The notes: generated by a model not told the origin, from the sequence alone. A stretch of 64,000 nt of DNA from Thalassotalea litorea (GCF_005843925.1 NZ_VCBC01000012.1:1-64000); one strand, 5' to 3'; positions 16,311 through 25,895 are shown, counted from the first letter of the stretch. A program made the numbers and translations.

Positions 16311-18218
16311 TTAGGTTTTGTTGTTTAGATTTTGTTGTTTGGGGTTTTTGGGATAAAACTTTTCCGGTAACTGATTCATGTGTTCGAAAAAGCGCGTGTC
16401 TTTATAAGGTAGTTTCATAAACCCAGAAATTCCTACGCCTTTAATGGTTGGTAGCAGTTCAATAATTTCACCCAGACACTGGGCAAACTCGTCGCGCTTG
16501 GCATGATTTAACAGCATCAGGTAGCTGTGAATTTTCAAATGATTTTCTAACACTTCAAAAATGATACAACCGGTATGATGAATTTTATTCAAGCGCGCCA
16601 AAACGGCCATGATTTTGCCCGGCAACCGAAGATATTCATCCGGGTCTTTGCCGTCTTCAAAGTAAGAATGGAGCCTTGAAGGTTTATCCATCTCATCAAG
16701 GTTACTGACCTCAAATGGAATAAATTGCCCTGTCGCCGCGGTAAACGGAACAGAACTGTCGCTACGCTCAATGTGCAATGTGTTACGTGCATCAAATAAA
16801 CAGGACTTAAAGATGCCGACCCGAAATATCCCTTGCGCTAAAGTCACCATATTATTGACTGCAGATTTAAAGGCAGTTTCCAAACTCTGATCAAATAAAG
16901 TCAGATTTGAATCGACATAAACCCCGTCTTTTTCCCAGCGAATGGCAAGACCGCCGACCACTGGGTAACGGGCAAGGCGGCTGACGGCTGCGATAAAAGC
17001 TTTTTCAGTAGCCCCCATGCCGACAAGGAAATTTTTGTAATATTTTTCCAGTTGCACATCGTCAATATCAACCAGCTTGTCCCTTTCTGAGGATTCCCGC
17101 AAAAACGATTTACGCGAGCCGTAAACCACGGTATCCATCTGGGCAACTTTCGGTTTTATCCATACCGGGATCACCGATTTGATCAGGTTAATCTTAGGGT
17201 TTGGATTTAAAACCAGCTTTTCCAGCAACGGCAGTTGTGAGAAAAGGTAATCTCCGGCCTTTTTCCTTAATTCGGGATCATCGCCGAGCATGGCATCCAA
17301 AGACTTACCTAAGATTTTAGGTAACCCCAGCGATGCAGCGGTAATAACTTTGTAGCCATAGCGGCAGGATTGTCCGGAAGCCAATGCATACAGCGTTGCT
17401 GCCATGCCCTGTTCGTCAAAGCGCGGCGAAGACAAGCCGCCGTTTAATTGCTCTTCGCCGATAAAATAGATATCCCCCATACGGGCATTGGTATGGTGTA
17501 AATCACCGCTCATCAAGTCCATAACGCTTGCTGTGGTTGACTGGCCTTGATTATCGATTTGCGCCCAGACGGATGAGCCCCAGTCGATTAGCTGGATCTT
17601 TTCTGAATGTGTATCGAATACCAAATTTGAAGGTTTAATATCGCCATGAACAATAGGCTTTTGTTGTTGATGATTCGCAGGGTTTTTAAGGTAGTTGAGA
17701 ATCTTGATCAATTGGATTGTCAGCTTAACCACCAACTCCGGAGCCAATGGCCCATGCTGATGGGAGTACACTTCCATATCCACACCCGGCGCTCGGCTCA
17801 TCTGTAAAATCGATTGGCGTTTAATTTTTCGATATTCCACTAACTTGGGAATATTCGGATGCGTGATGGTTGATTGCATCAACGCCTCATCGGCAAGGCG
17901 ATCCTGCACATGTTGTGGCAAGGTGATACGGGAAAATTTGAACACTTGCGAATCATCCGCGCCAGTGTCGCCGTTGCCAGCTTCACCGCAAAACACAAAA
18001 CCGTAGGCGCCTTTGCCTAACAACTGAATATTGTGATACCCCAGTTGCCGTAATTGGCTTTTACACAGCTCTATCCATTGTTTGAGCTTTTCAGCGTCTT
18101 TATGGCTCAGCAAATATATCGATTGCTCTTCGGCAATATAAAAATGCTGGAGATTCTTATTTGGGGCGCTTGCTGCCAAGGTGCATTCTCGTAGCTTATC
18201 CTGTTCGCGAATACTCAA
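16311..18218 (-). CDS. Atypical serine/threonine protein kinase with unknown C-terminal half
   Basis: A 635-residue soluble protein. Residues 60-300 are a eukaryotic-type kinase domain: glycine loop LGKGAYGFVF (67-76), probable ATP lysine K94 (VFKF), alphaC glutamate E111, catalytic loop HGDIKPSN (191-198, with Gly in place of the usual Arg) and DWG (212-214) in place of DFG. These key residues are present, so it is probably catalytic. Residues 330-635 match no family I know and have no membrane segment. The first 60 residues are also unassigned. No phosphatase or effector gene is adjacent. Targets are unknown. Confidence 0.8.
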   Translation of the reverse strand: MSIREQDKLRECTLAASAPNKNLQHFYIAEEQSIYLLSHKDAEKLKQWIELCKSQLRQLGYHNIQLLGKGAYGFVFCGEAGNGDTGADDSQVFKFSRITLPQHVQDRLADEALMQSTITHPNIPKLVEYRKIKRQSILQMSRAPGVDMEVYSHQHGPLAPELVVKLTIQLIKILNYLKNPANHQQQKPIVHGDIKPSNLVFDTHSEKIQLIDWGSSVWAQIDNQGQSTTASVMDLMSGDLHHTNARMGDIYFIGEEQLNGGLSSPRFDEQGMAATLYALASGQSCRYGYKVITAASLGLPKILGKSLDAMLGDDPELRKKAGDYLFSQLPLLEKLVLNPNPKINLIKSVIPVWIKPKVAQMDTVVYGSRKSFLRESSERDKLVDIDDVQLEKYYKNFLVGMGATEKAFIAAVSRLARYPVVGGLAIRWEKDGVYVDSNLTLFDQSLETAFKSAVNNMVTLAQGIFRVGIFKSCLFDARNTLHIERSDSSVPFTAATGQFIPFEVSNLDEMDKPSRLHSYFEDGKDPDEYLRLPGKIMAVLARLNKIHHTGCIIFEVLENHLKIHSYLMLLNHAKRDEFAQCLGEIIELLPTIKGVGISGFMKLPYKDTRFFEHMNQLPEKFYPKNPKQQNLNNKT

Positions 18219-18299
18219 CTCTAAGCACCTGTGTCATTTAAGTAAAGAGGCTAATACGATAAAGCGGCCAATACGTTAAAAAGCCTGGGCCTCTCAATG

Positions 18300-19367
18300 T
18301 TATTCCTCTGTGTCGGATTCTGACTCATTAACCTTGTTAAACTTAGCTTTTAATCGCGACCGATAGTTAGCTTTGGCATACAGTTGAAGGTCTTCCACAG
18401 AATCGCTTTCATCAACAATCTCACGCCCGAGAATGGTTTCAATGGTGTCCTCTAACGTAACAATACCGGCGGTCTGTCCGAAATGATCCTCAACTAAAAA
18501 CAAATGCTCTTTACGTTTAATAAATACATCAAGCAAATTAAGCACAGGGAAGCTTTCGGAAATCCGATGTATCGGTGATGCCAGATCTTTCAAGCGAACA
18601 TCGGCTTTACCCTGTCGTTCAGACTCGTAAAGGTGATTTTTAATAATCAAACCGGTGATATTATCGACGCTGCCGTCATATATCGGAATACGGGTAAAAT
18701 AGACGGTTTGCTCTGCGGCCAGCGCTTCAGCTACGGTACATTCTTCACTTAAGGCATGAACCACACTGCGTGGGGTAAGAATATCTTCGGTTTTAGCGTC
18801 GCGGAGCTTTAAGATATTTTGAACTAAAAGGCTTTCCTGGGTGGCAATCGTCCCGCCTTTTTGTCCTAAAGTGGTTATCGCTAAAACCTCTTCTCGAGAT
18901 ATCGATGGTTGCTTAGCACCACTGAAAATGCGGGTTAAGAATCCAGAAATCCACACCAGTGGATAAACCAACTTCACTAGAAAATTAATAATAATGGCTG
19001 AAGGTATCGCTAGGGAGCGCCAGTAATGGGCGCCGATAGTTTTGGGAATAATTTCGGATAGATAAAGAATTGCCAGAGTCAGCAAGAACGCAATTAACGT
19101 TTCCCATTTTTCACCAAACACCTGCAGTGCTTGCGAACCAACGCCGGCTGCGCCCATGGTGTGGGCAAAGGTATTGAGGATCAAAATGCTTGAAATGGAT
19201 TGATCAAGATTTTGTTTTGCCTGAGTAAGTTGCTGGTAACCCCGAGATTTTTTATGCTGCACTTCAGCAACAAAGCTTGGGGTAATCGATAAAAGTACGG
19301 CTTCCAAGATGGAACACAAAAAAGAAACACCGATGGCGATACATAAATAGACAATTAATAAAGTCAT
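18300..19367 (-). CDS. CNNM/DUF21-CBS membrane protein (HlyC/CorC family)
   Basis: A 355-residue protein with a DUF21 transmembrane domain of about four segments (1-150) that carries the family motif YLSEIIPKTIG. Two CBS domains follow (DILTPRSVVHAL at about 195 and LFLVEDHFGQTAGIVTLED near 290), then a short charged tail without a clear CorC_HlyC domain. Family members take part in Mg2+/Co2+ export or resistance. It lies 82 bp downstream of a short gap from the kinase gene on the same strand; the pairing may be fortuitous. Confidence 0.85.
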   Translation of the reverse strand: MTLLIVYLCIAIGVSFLCSILEAVLLSITPSFVAEVQHKKSRGYQQLTQAKQNLDQSISSILILNTFAHTMGAAGVGSQALQVFGEKWETLIAFLLTLAILYLSEIIPKTIGAHYWRSLAIPSAIIINFLVKLVYPLVWISGFLTRIFSGAKQPSISREEVLAITTLGQKGGTIATQESLLVQNILKLRDAKTEDILTPRSVVHALSEECTVAEALAAEQTVYFTRIPIYDGSVDNITGLIIKNHLYESERQGKADVRLKDLASPIHRISESFPVLNLLDVFIKRKEHLFLVEDHFGQTAGIVTLEDTIETILGREIVDESDSVEDLQLYAKANYRSRLKAKFNKVNESESDTEE

Positions 19368-19441
19368 TAATAAGCTGCCGTTAATCCGTTAATTCGTGAA
19401 TGAACAAAAAGTTTCCCCAAATATACCAATGTAACTACCCC

Positions 19442-19837
19442 TTAAGACACAATAAATAGGTACAGGTTCATCACCCAAACAAATACTAGCCAGGCGAATG
19501 CAACGAATACTAATGCTGAGCCAATGTCTTTGCAGCGGCCAATCAAGGGGTCGTGGTCAGTACAGACTTTATCGGCCAATGCTTCTAGCGCTGAATTGAC
19601 TAACTCAGCAAACAATAGGAACACCAGGCTGAATATCAATGTTAACCAGTTTTCGATGGAGGTTGCCAATACAAAACTAAAAGGCAACATCACCGCTACA
19701 AGCAACAACTCCTGGCGAAATGCCGCCTCATACTTAAAGACGTCTCGAAAACCTTGCATTGAGCAAAAAAAGGCTCGGTAAATGCGTTCAATGCCCTGTC
19801 CATTAGGCTTATTTACCGATTCGTTGGGAGTTACCAT
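19442..19837 (-). CDS. dgkA: Diacylglycerol kinase DgkA
   Basis: A 131-residue integral membrane kinase that phosphorylates diacylglycerol released by membrane-derived glycan synthesis. The family signature is intact: FKYEAAFRQELLL near the first helix and FAELVNSALEALADKV, with the catalytic glutamate and the metal-binding residues, then three membrane helices in total. The length is slightly above the 121 residues of E. coli DgkA because of an N-terminal extension (NESVNKPNGQG). It lies between the CNNM gene and the feo operon. Confidence 0.95.
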   Translation of the reverse strand: MVTPNESVNKPNGQGIERIYRAFFCSMQGFRDVFKYEAAFRQELLLVAVMLPFSFVLATSIENWLTLIFSLVFLLFAELVNSALEALADKVCTDHDPLIGRCKDIGSALVFVAFAWLVFVWVMNLYLFIVS

Positions 19838-19910
19838 TTAACCAAAATCCGAATATTCATTACCAATTATTAATTGTAGATAAAATAACGAGTTAGTTAA
19901 ACACTTAATG

Positions 19911-20165
19911 TTATTGGCGGCTAATGACTGAAATACCAAGGGGTTTGTTATCAGGCGCACAAAGCTGCCAGGCACTGATTTTAGCATTGACACAACCACA
20001 ACCACCGGTGCAATCCCCTCCGGTTATTGGCTCAATCTTACCCCGCTTGTACAACAGGGTGAGCATCGGCGCTAACGCATCGACACTCACTTTTAATTGG
20101 TTGACCAAGGCTTGCTCGGTCATGACCTGATTAGTGGCAAGCAGGGCTTGTATCTGATTTAACAT
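19911..20165 (-). CDS. feoC: FeoC-like regulatory protein
   Basis: An 84-residue protein starting with a winged-helix segment (LNQIQALLATNQVMTEQALV, then LKVSVDALAPMLTLLYKRGKI), followed by a cysteine cluster CTGGCGC that could bind a metal or Fe-S cluster, as in FeoC. The ATG at 20165 has GGGGAAGA just upstream, while an upstream GTG at 20177 lacks a site. It overlaps the end of feoB by 35 bp in another frame. FeoC proteins tune FeoB stability or act as repressors. Confidence 0.85.
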   Translation of the reverse strand: MLNQIQALLATNQVMTEQALVNQLKVSVDALAPMLTLLYKRGKIEPITGGDCTGGCGCVNAKISAWQLCAPDNKPLGISVISRQ

Positions 20166-22356
20166 GCTCTTCCCCACTGTTGAGCCAATCGCTTACCGCT
20201 TTTAACCCCATAATTTTGTATATCATCAGGCTGAAAATCACCAGCAAAGCAATGGTTACTGACTCATTGGATTGCCAGTCTTGCCAAGTTGCCACCTGGT
20301 AATACAGGCTGGCAGTAACATAGGCCAACGCACTGGCCCATAACGCCACAAACAATGCCCAGCGGCCATTAAATTCACGGGCCATGGCGCCCAGTGCGGA
20401 CGCACAAGGTGAATAAAGAAGAATAAATAACAGATAGGCAAAGGCACCATGTTTGCCATCAAAATGGCTGGCCAGCCTTTCCATCGTTGTCATCGATACT
20501 TCTTGATCTTCTGCGGCCTGTTGTACGGACTCCACATCGGCAGACGTCAGGCCCAACGGATCGAGCAACAACTCGGCAATACCCATGAGATTATCACCGA
20601 TGGAATCAACGGCTTCTTGCATCGATTCAGACAGCGAGAACTCCTCTTCTGCCCTTTCCGGATCCTGATACAAACTATTTAGGGTTGCCACTAATACCTC
20701 TTTGGCGAACAAGCCGGTAAATATTCCCACCGTTGCTTGCCAGTTGTCATCATTCACACCCATTGGCGCGAACGCTGGAGTCAATGTCTGACTTGCTGAT
20801 GCCAACAAGGAATTGTCGGTACCGGTATTTCCAAAACTGCCATCTTTGCCCAATGAATTTAACAGGCCTAACAATGTCACCATTATGACTATCGTTTTAC
20901 CGGCACCAAATACAAACGCTTTCAAACGTTGCCAGGTACGAAACCATAAATCCGATAATCTTGGTACCTGATATTGCGGCAACTCAATAATAAACGGACT
21001 ACCTTCCCCTTTGGTTACGGTTTTACGAAAGACTAAACCGGTAAGCAGTGCTGCGACAATGCCAAGTAGATACAGCAAGAACACCACATTCAATGCATTT
21101 TCTAAAAAGAATGCCGCCGCAAATAACGCAAAAACCGGTAAGCGCGCGCCGCACACCATAAAGTGACTCATGGCTCCAGCCAGCACCCGCTCATGCTTTT
21201 GCTGTAAGGTGCGTGTTGCCATAACCGCAGGCACGGTACAGCCAAACCCCATTAACATTGGCACAAAAGCAGAACCTGGTAAGCCAACTTTTTGCATAAT
21301 TCTATCGGTCACCACCGCGGCTCGCGCCAGATATCCGGATTGCTCTAATGCCGTTAAAAATAAATACAGACAGAATATCAACGGGATAAACGTCGCCACG
21401 GTCTGGATACCGGTTCCAACCCCATCAGTTAGTAAGACCACCAGCCACTCTGGCCAATTCCAACTGTTTAATTGATAAGCCAGACCATCTACCAGCAATG
21501 CACCGGCAGCAATATCAAAGAAATCGATAAAGGCACCACCAACATTAATGGCGAACATAAACATCAAATACATGGATAACAAGAACAAAGGCAGCGCGAC
21601 CCATGGGCGCATTAGATAATGATCCAGCCACTCGGTAAATTTGTGTTGTTTAGACTCAGAATGTCTGCCAATTTCTGCAACGATGTTATGACACGTCTGA
21701 TAGCGGCAAGAGGCAATATCCAATTCGTAATCCGTCGCAGATTCACCTTGTGAACTTTGCTCAGCGACCAGGCGGTTTAATTGCTGAAACCGGCTGCCTT
21801 CACCACTTAATGCATCGATAATATGTTTGTCATAGGACACTTGCAGGTTCGCTTGCGTATCACCATCAAATTCCAGTAACGCCTGCTCAATGTGCTGACT
21901 TGAATCGTTATCATTGGCACTGATCGCGACCACCGGACAACCGACTAATTCTTGCAATTTGTCTAAATCGAGATCAAGCCCCATTTGCTCGGCGCGATCC
22001 CATTTATTTAGCACCATCACCATCGGCAGCCCCAGTTCTCGCAACTGCAGGGTTAAATAAAGGTGGCGCTCTAAGGATGTCGCATCCACAATATTGATGA
22101 CAGTCGAAGCTGGGTGCTCAAGTAAATAATTAAGTGTGACTCGCTCATCTTCTGAGGTTTGCTGTTGGGGAACGAGAGAATAAACTCCTGGCAAATCGAC
22201 CAAAGAAATCTCTCGGTTGGCAATTTTCATCTCACCGGTTTTCTTTTCCACGGTAATGCCTGGAAAATTACCCACGTGTTGCCTAAGGCCCGTTAATTGG
22301 TTGAATAGTGTAGATTTCCCTGCATTGGGGTTGCCAACCAGTAATACTTGCTCCAT
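20131..22356 (-). CDS. feoB: Ferrous iron transporter FeoB
   Basis: A 741-residue inner-membrane Fe2+ transporter. The N-terminal G domain has G1 GNPNAGKST (7-15), G3 DLPGVYSL, and G4 NKWD, followed by a helical GDI-like domain. The transmembrane part has two Gate motifs (typical LMGFGCTVPAVMATRTL and YSPCASALGAMAREF) with the conserved cysteines. It starts directly after the feoA stop (adjacent bases) and overlaps feoC, so feoABC is one operon. Confidence 0.97.
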   Translation of the reverse strand: MEQVLLVGNPNAGKSTLFNQLTGLRQHVGNFPGITVEKKTGEMKIANREISLVDLPGVYSLVPQQQTSEDERVTLNYLLEHPASTVINIVDATSLERHLYLTLQLRELGLPMVMVLNKWDRAEQMGLDLDLDKLQELVGCPVVAISANDNDSSQHIEQALLEFDGDTQANLQVSYDKHIIDALSGEGSRFQQLNRLVAEQSSQGESATDYELDIASCRYQTCHNIVAEIGRHSESKQHKFTEWLDHYLMRPWVALPLFLLSMYLMFMFAINVGGAFIDFFDIAAGALLVDGLAYQLNSWNWPEWLVVLLTDGVGTGIQTVATFIPLIFCLYLFLTALEQSGYLARAAVVTDRIMQKVGLPGSAFVPMLMGFGCTVPAVMATRTLQQKHERVLAGAMSHFMVCGARLPVFALFAAAFFLENALNVVFLLYLLGIVAALLTGLVFRKTVTKGEGSPFIIELPQYQVPRLSDLWFRTWQRLKAFVFGAGKTIVIMVTLLGLLNSLGKDGSFGNTGTDNSLLASASQTLTPAFAPMGVNDDNWQATVGIFTGLFAKEVLVATLNSLYQDPERAEEEFSLSESMQEAVDSIGDNLMGIAELLLDPLGLTSADVESVQQAAEDQEVSMTTMERLASHFDGKHGAFAYLLFILLYSPCASALGAMAREFNGRWALFVALWASALAYVTASLYYQVATWQDWQSNESVTIALLVIFSLMIYKIMGLKAVSDWLNSGEEHVKSDTSPACH

Positions 22357-22584
22357 TTATTTTACAACCTTCACCTGAATATCTTCGGCCAATGACTGGC
22401 GTATAATTAAATTTGCCTGGCGCACATGGATTTGCATCGCTTTACTCCACCCAAGACTGCGCTTCATCGTGATAGCGGTACCAGGGATCAATCCCAAATC
22501 CATAAGTTTGGCTCGTACCGATGGTTGCCGAGAAAAACCACTGATGATCGCTTTTTCTCCAGCTTTGACCTGATTTAGTGTCAT
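22357..22584 (-). CDS. feoA: Ferrous iron transport accessory protein FeoA
   Basis: A 75-residue SH3-fold protein with the family features ISGFSRQPSVRAKLMDLGLIPGT (seen as RAKLMDLGLIPGT) and LIIRQSLAEDIQV. FeoA binds FeoB and is needed for Fe2+ uptake. It is the first gene of the operon; a possible Fur box lies within 40 bp upstream of its ATG. Confidence 0.95.
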   Translation of the reverse strand: MTLNQVKAGEKAIISGFSRQPSVRAKLMDLGLIPGTAITMKRSLGWSKAMQIHVRQANLIIRQSLAEDIQVKVVK

Positions 22585-22597
22585 GGTTAGGTTTATC

Positions 22598-22622
22598 CTT
22601 AATGAGAATGATTTTTATTATA
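22598..22622. promoter_or_regulatory. Possible Fur box upstream of feoABC
   Basis: The AT-rich stretch with AATGAGAATGATTTTTATTA (22601-22620) resembles the Fur consensus built from GATAAT and ATTATC hexamers: AATGAGAAT matches two hexamers well, and the third is weaker. It lies 14-38 bp before the feoA ATG, where a repressor would block the promoter. It is a visual match, not scored. Confidence 0.5.
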
Positions 22623-23076
22623 CGGTAGAAAATCTGACATTGAAACTCACCCGAGTACATAGAACGACAAGAAATCTGTACATCGTTATTTATCCGTGTA
22701 TTTTTTGCAAAAAAGCACGGGGTTATTAACGCTAAAAATTGGCAATGAATGGTGCTTGTGGATGAAATTGGCGCCCTTGTGATACTTGCCGAGCAAGCTA
22801 CATGGCTAGTCACTCGGATATTCACAGTGATAACATTACTGGCATTGATGCATTGATTGTCTGTTTAAAAATTTAACATCCACTGAGGCAGATTGTTGCC
22901 TTAACACCCTTTTAGGTCATTAATAGCAATAAAATTGTACACTTAGCACCACAAACAAAGCAAAAATCATATTGCATTGTGGAGTCATTAATCATATCGT
23001 ATAAACATTGTTCGAAAAGTCAGTGCTGACTATTCGTTCAAGGCAGAGAAACTATAATAACTGGGGAAATTCTCGC
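22623..23076. other. Gap between feoA and GGDEF/EAL gene, promoters only
   Basis: A divergent intergenic region that must hold both promoters. I see no convincing gene, repeat or RNA structure in it. The reading frame of the downstream gene is open back to TTG 23008, but without a ribosome site. Confidence 0.4.
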
Positions 23077-24984
23077 ATGTCGACGGTCGCAAAAATTCTG
23101 GCAAAAAACGTTGTTTTTGCCATTATCTTTCTCTTGGGTTTTTTCACTCTTAGCATTTCTGGTCTCAAGAGCTTTGTGGATTACCAGCATCAACAGCATC
23201 GGGTGCATATACAAACCCATGCAAAATCATTTCAAGGTTCGGAACTGGAACATTTTCCGACCCTGTTAAATAAAGCGTACAACTACAATACGTTAACGGT
23301 CGTTGATCAACAAAAACAGGAAGTAGGCTCGTATACAAAACGTAAAGTTGACCATCCGACTCTGGCCTCCTGGATCCATGCAGAAAAACCTTATCGCGTT
23401 TCGGCCAAACCATTAACCGCAACCGTGACTTACCAGCTTAATCAAAATCAACTGATAGGCTGGTTTAACACCCTCAGCATTTTTATTCTTTTATTTACCA
23501 TTTTTGTCGTCATTATTGGCACAATTTTCACCAGCCAGTTGACGGTTAATGCAAACCGAAAAGCGTCAGAAAAAGTCTCCAAAGCAATTGCCGATGAAAT
23601 TAAGCACGCAATCGACAATAAACAGGACATCGAACAATTTCAGTTACCCGGTGCGTTTGATCAGGTCAATACCATGATCCAGCAATTGAAAGAATTTATC
23701 GCAACGCGCTTGTCCAATACCGAAGAATTAAAACAAACCGCCTATGTGGATTCGCTCACCGGTTTGTCGAACCGTAATAGTTTTGCCGAGTTTTTTACCG
23801 CCTATGCAAAACACACCCGAGGAAGCAGCTTTGGCGTATTGTTTATTACCCGTTGTACTGAATTACGGGTGATCAATAAGGTTCACGGTTATCAGGAAGG
23901 CGACCGTTATTTATGTCAGGTTGGTAATATCCTACGCAGGCAAATTAAGAACATTGAAGGGGCGTCGCTGTTTCGCTTAAATGGTTCTGACTTTGCCACG
24001 TTTATTCCCAATATCACCTTAAAAGCGTCACAAACGTATGCGGATGAACTCACCGGCTTGTTTAATGAATATCAAGTGCTGGCTGATATCGATTCGGTTG
24101 CCTACACCGGTATCGTAAACTTTGAAATTAGCCGCCCACTGGGAGAATTATTAGCGCTTGCCGACACGGCAATCAGCATCGCCGAAACCAAGCACAAGAA
24201 CTCCTGGTATATTCAATCCTATGAAGATATGGAAGACACCAGTGCAATTGGTTATGGTAGCCAGAGCTGGGGCAAAGAAATCGATTACGTTATTGAGCAT
24301 CAAAATGTCTCGTTGTTAACACAATTGATCCAGCCTAATGCCCGCAACAATAAAATTTATCACGAAGTACTGGCTCGCTTCACCAATACCTCTGGCGAGC
24401 AAATGCCCACGGCGTCCTTTATCGCAATGGCGGAAAAACTGGATAAAATCATCCTGATCGACCGTTTGGTGATTGAAAAAGTTCTGTCGGAAATCCGTAA
24501 TAAAAACCTGACTGAGCAATCCTTTGGGATCAATTTAAGTTCTCGTTCGATTCATGATGAACACTTTATTATCTGGTTAGAGCGCCGTTTGCTGAAAGAT
24601 AAAGACATCGCAGCGCGGTTGATTTTTGAGGTCAGTGAATACGGTTTGCAGCAAAACGTCAAAGATAGTGTCTATTTTATCAATATGATCCACCGAGCCG
24701 GTGCTAAAGTCTGTGTGGAGCATTTCGGAGTTGGCATTACCTCGTTCAAGTTTTTCCGGGAATTATCTCCAGACTATATCAAAATGGACGGCAGCTATAC
24801 GCGAGGCATTGAAAACGATAAAAACAATCAGTACTTCCTGCGCCTGATGATTGATTTAGCCCATCGTATGAGCATTAAAGTATTGGCCGAAGGCGTAGAA
24901 ACTCAGGAAGAAAAACATACGTTTGATGAAATTTTGGTGGACGGTTGTCAAGGTTATTACATCGGTAAGCCGGAAGGTATTTAG
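23077..24984 (+). CDS. Degenerate GGDEF/EAL protein, CsrD/MshH-like
   Basis: A protein of about 635 residues. It has an N-terminal membrane segment, a periplasmic domain of about 100 residues, a second membrane segment (LSIFILLFTIFVVIIG), a HAMP-like stretch, then GGDEF and EAL domains. Both active sites are changed: the GGDEF position reads NGSDF, EAL reads EVL (YHEVLAR), and the metal-binding DDFG is EHFG. It should therefore neither make nor break c-di-GMP, like E. coli CsrD, which helps RNase E degrade CsrB RNA, or Vibrio MshH. The ATG at 23077 is preferred over a TTG at 23008, which would add 23 polar residues before the anchor. Confidence 0.8.
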   Translation: MSTVAKILAKNVVFAIIFLLGFFTLSISGLKSFVDYQHQQHRVHIQTHAKSFQGSELEHFPTLLNKAYNYNTLTVVDQQKQEVGSYTKRKVDHPTLASWIHAEKPYRVSAKPLTATVTYQLNQNQLIGWFNTLSIFILLFTIFVVIIGTIFTSQLTVNANRKASEKVSKAIADEIKHAIDNKQDIEQFQLPGAFDQVNTMIQQLKEFIATRLSNTEELKQTAYVDSLTGLSNRNSFAEFFTAYAKHTRGSSFGVLFITRCTELRVINKVHGYQEGDRYLCQVGNILRRQIKNIEGASLFRLNGSDFATFIPNITLKASQTYADELTGLFNEYQVLADIDSVAYTGIVNFEISRPLGELLALADTAISIAETKHKNSWYIQSYEDMEDTSAIGYGSQSWGKEIDYVIEHQNVSLLTQLIQPNARNNKIYHEVLARFTNTSGEQMPTASFIAMAEKLDKIILIDRLVIEKVLSEIRNKNLTEQSFGINLSSRSIHDEHFIIWLERRLLKDKDIAARLIFEVSEYGLQQNVKDSVYFINMIHRAGAKVCVEHFGVGITSFKFFRELSPDYIKMDGSYTRGIENDKNNQYFLRLMIDLAHRMSIKVLAEGVETQEEKHTFDEILVDGCQGYYIGKPEGI

Positions 24985-25011
24985 CCTAAATTACAACGCC
25001 ATTAAGCCCCG

Positions 25012-25036
25012 GGGTGGCAACTGTTGCCACCCTTTG
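25012..25036 (+). terminator. Terminator after GGDEF/EAL gene
   Basis: GGGTGGCAAC and GTTGCCACCC are perfect 10-base inverted arms separated by one base (so the real loop is about 7 bases), followed by TTTGT. It lies 28 bp after the stop codon. The tail is short of T, so efficiency is uncertain. Confidence 0.7.
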
Positions 25037-25155
25037 TACAAATAAAATCCAAACTTAATTTGCAACCTCACCTCGCTGGGTTACATTCTCATTCTCATTT
25101 GATCCATTCGCGATGCATGTCGCGTTAGCGACTTTCTAATCATTGCCAAGTTCCA

Positions 25156-25223
25156 AGCAAAGCCTTGTCTAAAATCCTTTAAATTCTCACTGAGTGAGCA
25201 ATAATTTAATGTGATTGGTATAA
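25156..25223 (-). repeat. MITE fragment E (one end only)
   Basis: This is the last 65 bp of the dispersed element: AGCAAAGCCTTGTC, the CTCACTGAGTGAG palindrome, the terminal TGATTGGTA and then TAA. The other end is absent; sequence before 25156 does not match the element. It is a truncated insertion upstream of the RRM gene. Confidence 0.8.
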
Positions 25224-25310
25224 GCTTTCTCCATTAAAAAGGCGAAATAACTTGGTCTATTTGAGATATATGAGACAATCTAACCTATATAACTTCTCAC
25301 ATGGCTCATT

Positions 25311-25550
25311 ATGAAACTTTTAGTTCGTAACTTATCCCGTTCAACCACTGAACAAGAAATCCGTATTTTATTTTCTGCCCACGGCACGGTTACTGAATGT
25401 AACCTGGTATTAGACCAACTGACGGGTAAGTCCAAAGGCTTTGCGTTTGTTGAAATGCCTGATGAAAGTGAAGCGAAATCGGCTATTTCCGCCCTGCATG
25501 AATCTCGGGTTGCTAAGAACAGGATCCGAGTGAAAATCGCGCAAAAATAG
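25311..25550 (+). CDS. RRM-domain RNA-binding protein
   Basis: A 79-residue protein consisting of one RNA recognition motif. RNP2 is LLVRNL (3-8) and RNP1 is KGFAFVEM (about 43-50), with the aromatic residues for RNA stacking partly present (F45 and F47 in RNP1; Leu in place of an aromatic in RNP2). Bacterial single-RRM proteins bind single-stranded RNA and often respond to cold. It has its own intergenic space on both sides and no operon partner. The ribosome site is weak. Confidence 0.9.
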   Translation: MKLLVRNLSRSTTEQEIRILFSAHGTVTECNLVLDQLTGKSKGFAFVEMPDESEAKSAISALHESRVAKNRIRVKIAQK

Positions 25551-25895
25551 TTACGACACGGCTTAAGCGCTTGATTAATTGAGATCAGCTTCGCCATCTG
25601 CGAATATTTTTGCTGGTTAAGTTTAAGCCAGCGCCACGCCGGTCTACATTGACAGTCTGGGTGTTATGTAAAATTGCGAATGTATTCATCATTCGCTTTT
25701 ATCTTTTTGCCTATTATTTTTACCGTTTACCGTTGAGTTTAACAAACGAAAATAGCGCCCTGCTATCGAATTTACGCTTTACCATTGTCGATAAATCGTT
25801 CACAACAAGTCTCTCTTGGATAAAGCGAAAGCCATGCTGACTCCGTCCATTCTGAACATAAATCCAGCAACTAAAATAACCCTACAAACTACAAG
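25551..25895. other. Intergenic region before rsx operon, no gene supported
   Basis: A 76-codon frame at 25610-25840 is open here, but it is rich in unusual residues for this genome, lacks a ribosome site and resembles no family. I treat the stretch as non-coding leader or spacer. Confidence 0.4.

Noticed and set aside
25610..25840. 76-codon frame before rsxA
   Set aside because: No ribosome site, no domain, and residue composition unlike the neighbours; treated as spacer.
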